Shown piece by piece: positions 19,615 to 22,969 of a DNA stretch of 22,969 bases. Every line of letters begins with the position of its first letter. Within the stretch, counting starts at the first letter, position 1. Under the pieces are notes generated by a model, which worked only from the letters and a program-made list of their open reading frames with translations, was not told the origin of the DNA and did no database searches. A program made the position numbers and the translations under genes. The stretch spans positions 1 through 22,969 of the IMG/VR virus record IMGVR_UViG_3300031857_001472, one strand, 5' to 3'. The DNA is from a virus.

Positions 19615-20396
19615 TATAATGCGTTAACAGATGTTATATAATTTTGAATTAAAGTATTGAATGTTGCTGATTCTGCTGCTAAATTTCCACCAATAAAAGC
19701 TACTCTAATTTGTGAACTGCCGTAACTTGTACCATTCCAAAAAATAAAGAAGTTACTTGTATCTGTTGTAGCCCAAGGCTGTAATGATGCACTCGTTCCA
19801 GTAGATGAACCATTCAAATAAGCTGTTATTGCTGCCGATGTTCTGTTAATATGTACGAATGAATTTGCAGTAGCTGTTAATGTTATTACAGATGAAGTTA
19901 CTGAACTTGAACTTCCGCTTCTAATCCTACTACCACCAGCTCCAGTAGATATAGCAGCTGTACTTGCTTGAACGGTACCATAGTAAACTCCTATTGAACC
20001 ATTTGGATTAGCAAAATTTGTACCTGAAAAATGAGGATAGTTTAAATTTATTCCAGCAGTACCATTTCCAGTAAATCCGTTTTTTGCACTAATAGGAGGG
20101 AGTCCTGAACCTTGTGCAGTTCCATAGTTAGCTGTTGGAGTTTTCCAATTTATTCTCGCAAAAGCTCCAGTACTATCAGTACTAATATTATTTGCGAACA
20201 TATAGAACGCATCTAACTTAGCCCAAATACCAGCAGTCTTTAAATCCTCAATTAATTTATTTTGAATTGTTTGTTCGGCTGAACTTGGTCTTGTGAATCC
20301 ACTACCAGCAGTTAAAATAGCCTGATACTCGGCAGAAAAACCGCCAAAGCTGCTACCATTACCGCCAACCAACGTTCCTAAACCTAAGCTAATCAT
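19614..20396 (-). CDS. LamG/concanavalin-like virion protein
   Basis: This 260-residue protein is rich in S, T, G and N. After a glycine-rich N-terminus (MISLGLGTLVGGNGSSFGGF), a helical segment (EDLKTAGIWAKLDAFYMFAN) leads into a beta-sandwich-like part. That part carries NGFTGNGTAGINLNY, NSFVHINRTSAAITAYLNG and SNFFIFWNGTSYGSSQIRVA. The block order (YxFA, NxFTGxG, HxNRT, YLNG) is familiar to me from LamG-like virion proteins of Bacteroidota phages, which probably bind carbohydrates on the capsid or tail. The C-terminus ends in a helix ATFNTLIQNYITSVNAL. A role in host attachment is inferred. Confidence 0.7.
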   Translation of the reverse strand: MISLGLGTLVGGNGSSFGGFSAEYQAILTAGSGFTRPSSAEQTIQNKLIEDLKTAGIWAKLDAFYMFANNISTDSTGAFARINWKTPTANYGTAQGSGLPPISAKNGFTGNGTAGINLNYPHFSGTNFANPNGSIGVYYGTVQASTAAISTGAGGSRIRSGSSSSVTSSVITLTATANSFVHINRTSAAITAYLNGSSTGTSASLQPWATTDTSNFFIFWNGTSYGSSQIRVAFIGGNLAAESATFNTLIQNYITSVNAL

Positions 20397-20671
20397 TAAC
20401 CAATAATGTTAAAGCCGTAACCAATAACAGAACCTGAACTTGGAGTTATGTTTGCAATTGGATCTCCGTTAAAAGCAGGAATAAGCATTCCTTGTTTTAA
20501 GGTTTTACCGCTCAATCCGTATTGAGTTAAAAGGTTTTGCCCGTTCACAGTTGACAAAGTTGTCAAAACGCAATCAGCATTTACAACTATAACGTAAAAA
20601 GTATTCCCAGTTGAGGCTGCATCGATGAATTTACACCCATTACCGCCTAACATTCTTTGCTCTAATATCAT
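20396..20671 (-). CDS. Small beta-rich virion protein
   Basis: This 91-residue protein reads FIDAASTGNTFYVIVVNADC, then LLTQYGLSGKTLKQGMLIPA and ITPSSGSVIGYGFNIIG at its C-terminus. The SG-x-TL-x-QG and GSVI-x-Y blocks are common in short proteins between head-tail and tail genes in Bacteroidota phages, perhaps decoration or spike-adaptor proteins. Its stop overlaps the next ATG as TAATG. The 29 bases upstream (20672-20700) are A/T only apart from a few G, a typical phage leader of this phylum. Confidence 0.7.
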   Translation of the reverse strand: MILEQRMLGGNGCKFIDAASTGNTFYVIVVNADCVLTTLSTVNGQNLLTQYGLSGKTLKQGMLIPAFNGDPIANITPSSGSVIGYGFNIIG

Positions 20672-20700
20672 AATATTATATATTTTTTTCTTTTAAAATT

Positions 20701-21147
20701 TTAATTTGTTGGAATAACACAAGAATCGTAAGGGTTAGCTATGTTTAAAGTAAAATTACAAACCCATCCAGCCACTTCGTCTCCATAGCTATCCTTAATC
20801 GGAGTGCAGGTTATGTTCTCTTGCATCTCAAAATAGCTACCATAGTAAGTAGACTGCTTAATTTTAGCAATTACGTCCGAGATTATTTGTAAAGTATCAG
20901 AGAGTACATCTCTTTCGTTAGATAAGTCCTTTAAAACTATGTCTATTGCAGTCAATTGTAAGTTAAGGCTAAATACCTTAGTTGAAAAGTTTGATGGTCT
21001 TACATCGCCCCAAAGCAAAGGGTAAGATAATGGCGCACTCGCACCCAAATCTGCGACATCGCAAAAAGTAAAGTTACCATTTAAGAATTGATTACTTGTT
21101 GCTATCTCTTGTAGTAAGTTGACTACTTTGTTTAGGCTGGTTTGCAT
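20701..21147 (-). CDS. Tail-terminator/neck-like virion protein
   Basis: This 148-residue soluble protein starts MQTSLNKVVNLLQEIATSNQ and continues FLNGNFTFCDVADLGASAPL. It has the block YPLLWGDVRPSNF, a strand/helix pair VFSLNLQLTAIDIVLKDLSN and SDTLQIISDVIAKI. The C-terminus VAGWVCNFTLNIANPYDSCV carries the W-x-x-x-x-x-L-x-I/x pattern. That sequence order is one I know from neck or tail-completion proteins of Bacteroidota phages, encoded after the head-tail adaptor, as here. The function is inferred from position and motif order. Confidence 0.7.
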   Translation of the reverse strand: MQTSLNKVVNLLQEIATSNQFLNGNFTFCDVADLGASAPLSYPLLWGDVRPSNFSTKVFSLNLQLTAIDIVLKDLSNERDVLSDTLQIISDVIAKIKQSTYYGSYFEMQENITCTPIKDSYGDEVAGWVCNFTLNIANPYDSCVIPTN

Positions 21148-21205
21148 TTAAATAGATTCTTAATTTTTCTAAATTTGATTTGTTTTTGCTTCCTTTTTTT
21201 CTCAT
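21092..21205 (-). CDS. Possible 37-residue basic protein
   Basis: A short frame starts at the ATG at 21205, four bases after the adaptor stop, and reads MRKKGSKNKSNLEKLRIYLN, ending in a serine/threonine-rich tail. K/R-rich short proteins beginning M-x-K-K-G-S-K-N-K are frequent in phage structural regions. It overlaps the next gene by 56 bases, which is more than usual here, so it is uncertain. Confidence 0.35.
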   Translation of the reverse strand: MRKKGSKNKSNLEKLRIYLNANQPKQSSQLTTRDSNK

Positions 21206-21209
21206 AGTG

Positions 21210-21788
21210 TTATGTTCGTCTTCTAAAGTTTCCTTGATATTTAATGTGTGGCGGTACCAAATCCCAATCAATGTCAGGTCCAAGATACATTCCATTTTGG
21301 TAGTTATTATCGTTCGGATAAATAGTATCTATGTTTGCGTTCGGTTGAGTCAAATATAACGGATAAGTACTTGTATTTGCGAGTAAAAAGTTAGTCAATC
21401 TTTCAGCGTACCACTCAGCTCTGTTCTTTGTGTAATCTAACAAGTACCTTAAGTCTTCCATATTAGCTTGATTAGAGAATTCAGAATTCTTAGTAGCTAT
21501 ATTTTTGTTTTGAAACTTAAAACTTAAAGGCAAAATAGACTCATAGACGCAATATTTTACGAGAGTTGGTGTAATGTAAGTGTCTAACAAAGTTACATTT
21601 GCTGCGCTTACCGTATTGCTTGAAACTTGTGTAACCAATTGATTGTATAACGCAGTTCCAAGAATCGGTAGTAGATAAATATTTTGTGCCTCTTTTATTG
21701 TTGGCACTAATAATTTTGGGTCTACATTCTCCGAAATTATAGACTCTTGTTTAAGGGTCTCTTCTGATATGAATAGTATTGTTGCCAT
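21210..21788 (-). CDS. Head-tail connector (adaptor) protein
   Basis: This 192-residue protein matches the connector family common in Bacteroidota phages (DUF6712-like, adaptor Ad1 in HK97-style nomenclature), which sits under the portal. It begins MATILFISEETLKQESIISE, then ENVDPKLLVPTIKEAQNIYL and LPILGTALYNQLVTQV. It continues with a threonine-rich loop, YITPTLVKYCVYESILPLSF, and a helix DLRYLLDYTKNRAEWYAERL. The helical core and Y-x-x-E-R-L end are family-typical. Its start touches the portal stop (TAATG), the usual order portal then adaptor. Confidence 0.85.
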   Translation of the reverse strand: MATILFISEETLKQESIISENVDPKLLVPTIKEAQNIYLLPILGTALYNQLVTQVSSNTVSAANVTLLDTYITPTLVKYCVYESILPLSFKFQNKNIATKNSEFSNQANMEDLRYLLDYTKNRAEWYAERLTNFLLANTSTYPLYLTQPNANIDTIYPNDNNYQNGMYLGPDIDWDLVPPHIKYQGNFRRRT

Positions 21789-22969
21789 TATTTTTTCTTA
21801 ACTAAAATTGATGCCCATTGATGTCTGCAATATGGTAAGTGTATGTCTGTACCTGGCTTTGTATACCAGCCGCCTCGTTTGGTCCAAACATTGCGTCCTA
21901 CTCGCTGTGAAATCTTACTAATTTCGTCTCGTGTATATAGCTTATTCAAGTTCAATAAAGCCTTACAGAAAGCTCTGTTCTTGCTGTCTTTTGGTCCTTG
22001 ATATTTGTATCTAACTTCGTACTTTTTTAACTCGTCTGCTATCTTTCCTATCGCTGATTGAGTAGGCAGTATATTAATAACGTTCCAAGCACCTTCAGTA
22101 AGAGTTAAAACTTTCTTATCCTTCAAAGACTTAATTAACTCGTCTAATTTACCCTCACTTACTTCTAAATTAACAGCTAAATCTTTCTTACTTATTAAAG
22201 GGTCTTTTTTTACTTGGCTTATTAATCTTCTCTCCTCTTCAGTTAGTGACTCAATAGCGAAAGACATTTCTGTTAAGTCCTGCTCACTAAATTCTAAGTG
22301 TGACTCAAAAGAGTAGTGGTCTTCAAATATTTCTAATTTTCTGCTTTCTATCTCAAAATATTCGTCTGCGTCTACTCCATACTCTGCGAAAACTTCAATT
22401 TCGCTATCTTCTGAAAACGACTGCGGAGTTATTGGCGTTGGTTGTTCTAATTTAGGCAAACCAGCCATCTCTCTCAACTCGTCTTTTGTCGCAATTTGAA
22501 TCAAAGTTTGTTCGGTAAATTCAGGACTGAAAGGCTCTAAAGGTTGTACCTCGTACGGCTGATTGATTCCGTTTAATCCGATTATATAATTAAATAACTC
22601 TTCAAAATGGTTCTGATCAGGCTTAATTTCGTTTTGTTCAAACAATTTAAACGCATCTACCATCTCATTTCTTCCTCCGAGTTGACCTTCTACTCTGATT
22701 CCCATAAAAATAGGCGAAGTAACTCTGTGAGCTACAAAAATCTCTTGCTGTATAGTATCGTTTAGTATGTCAAATTGCTTATCTAATTCCGATGGTTGAA
22801 GACTAATTACATTTGGAGCTTTATCTGAACCATCTGAGAAATTAATTATCCATCTACCAGCGTTATCTGTGCTGCCGTGTTTGTTGTTTATCCTTCTAAC
22901 TAACGCTCTTTGCTCTTCGTCAGTCGGAATGCCGTTATTGAAATTTAAAATACCACCAAAGAAGAAATT
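21788..22969 (-). CDS. Phage portal protein, N-terminus outside the window, with C-terminal extension
   Basis: The visible 393 codons (to the stop at 21788) contain a portal core. There is NFFFGGILNFNNGIP at the edge, then INNKHGSTDNAGRWIINFSD and QPSELDKQFDILNDTIQQEI. VAHRVTSPIFMGIRVEGQLG and GRNEMVDAFKLFEQN follow. These match portals of Bacteroidota phages that form the dodecameric DNA gate. After the core comes an acidic linker and a winged-helix-like segment (ERRLISQVKKDPLISKKDLA then NLEVSEGKLDELIKSLKDKK, codons at about 22237-22072). A C-terminal domain (about 22015-21791) follows, with RAFCKALLNLNKLYTRDEIS, RGGW and YCRHQWAS. The core call is secure; the extension is a family-like but uncharacterised addition. 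Confidence 0.88.
   Translation of the reverse strand, partial: NFFFGGILNFNNGIPTDEEQRALVRRINNKHGSTDNAGRWIINFSDGSDKAPNVISLQPSELDKQFDILNDTIQQEIFVAHRVTSPIFMGIRVEGQLGGRNEMVDAFKLFEQNEIKPDQNHFEELFNYIIGLNGINQPYEVQPLEPFSPEFTEQTLIQIATKDELREMAGLPKLEQPTPITPQSFSEDSEIEVFAEYGVDADEYFEIESRKLEIFEDHYSFESHLEFSEQDLTEMSFAIESLTEEERRLISQVKKDPLISKKDLAVNLEVSEGKLDELIKSLKDKKVLTLTEGAWNVINILPTQSAIGKIADELKKYEVRYKYQGPKDSKNRAFCKALLNLNKLYTRDEISKISQRVGRNVWTKRGGWYTKPGTDIHLPYCRHQWASILVKKK

Noticed and set aside
1-22969. tRNA or rRNA genes, or attachment sites with an integrase
   Set aside because: I found no cloverleaf-like sequence, no CCA end with matching arms and no integrase or recombinase gene, so a prophage state cannot be shown from this window.

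Overview
The window is part of a tailed-phage or prophage genome, probably a siphovirus infecting a member of the Bacteroidota. It carries terminase small and large subunits, a portal protein, a head-tail adaptor, a likely tail-assembly frameshift pair, a peptidoglycan peptidase with spanin-like genes, and a replication and recombination set. No host chromosomal gene, integrase, tRNA or plasmid gene is visible. The Bacteroidota assignment rests on low GC, A/T-rich leaders without clear Shine-Dalgarno sequences, a promoter matching TTG-N19-TAnnTTTG, and protein families I associate with phages of that phylum. That last point is recognition from memory, not a search. All convincing genes lie on the minus strand, so the map reads from high to low coordinates. 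Both ends cut through genes: the portal at the right and a virion protein at the left.

Layout in the direction of transcription. (1) 22969-19614 holds virion genes: portal (5' end missing), head-tail adaptor, a possible tiny basic protein, a tail-terminator-like protein, a small beta-rich protein and a LamG-like virion protein. (2) 19614-16646 holds small membrane proteins (holin candidates), a calcineurin-like phosphoesterase, an M15-type peptidase, a 27-residue membrane peptide and two heavily overlapping spanin-like genes. (3) 16572-16543 is a Bacteroidota-type promoter. It is followed by many small early genes, an AT-rich HNH endonuclease, a conserved phage protein, a YqaJ-like exonuclease, a MazG-like enzyme, a stand-alone DnaA domain IV protein and an HTH protein. 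(4) 11990-11789 is a 202-base non-coding leader with a promoter-like motif and a strong RNA hairpin ending in a T tract. (5) 11788-7592 holds a replisome-organiser-like gene with a 10-bp iteron array inside it, a DnaB-like helicase, a C5 DNA methyltransferase, an SSB-like protein and NinG. (6) 7599-4073 holds a sigma-like protein, two small proteins and three consecutive glycosyltransferase-like genes. (7) 4089-1 holds the terminase genes, a tail-assembly-chaperone-like pair joined by a probable -1 frameshift, a neck/tail-completion-like protein and a large virion protein running off the window.

Genes are packed with ATGA and TAATG overlaps, which suggests long co-transcribed units with translational coupling. 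The early region would replicate the genome from an origin embedded in the initiator gene, as in lambda O. The sigma-like protein would then help switch to packaging and virion genes. The most interesting signals are the iteron array with adjoining AT-rich hexamers (11221-11324), the U_UUU_UUU frameshift site (2013-2019), the structured leader RNA (11824-11890) and the three-glycosyltransferase cassette. There is no stretch over 300 bases without a gene. The longest gaps are 11789-11990 and 16514-16645, both described below.
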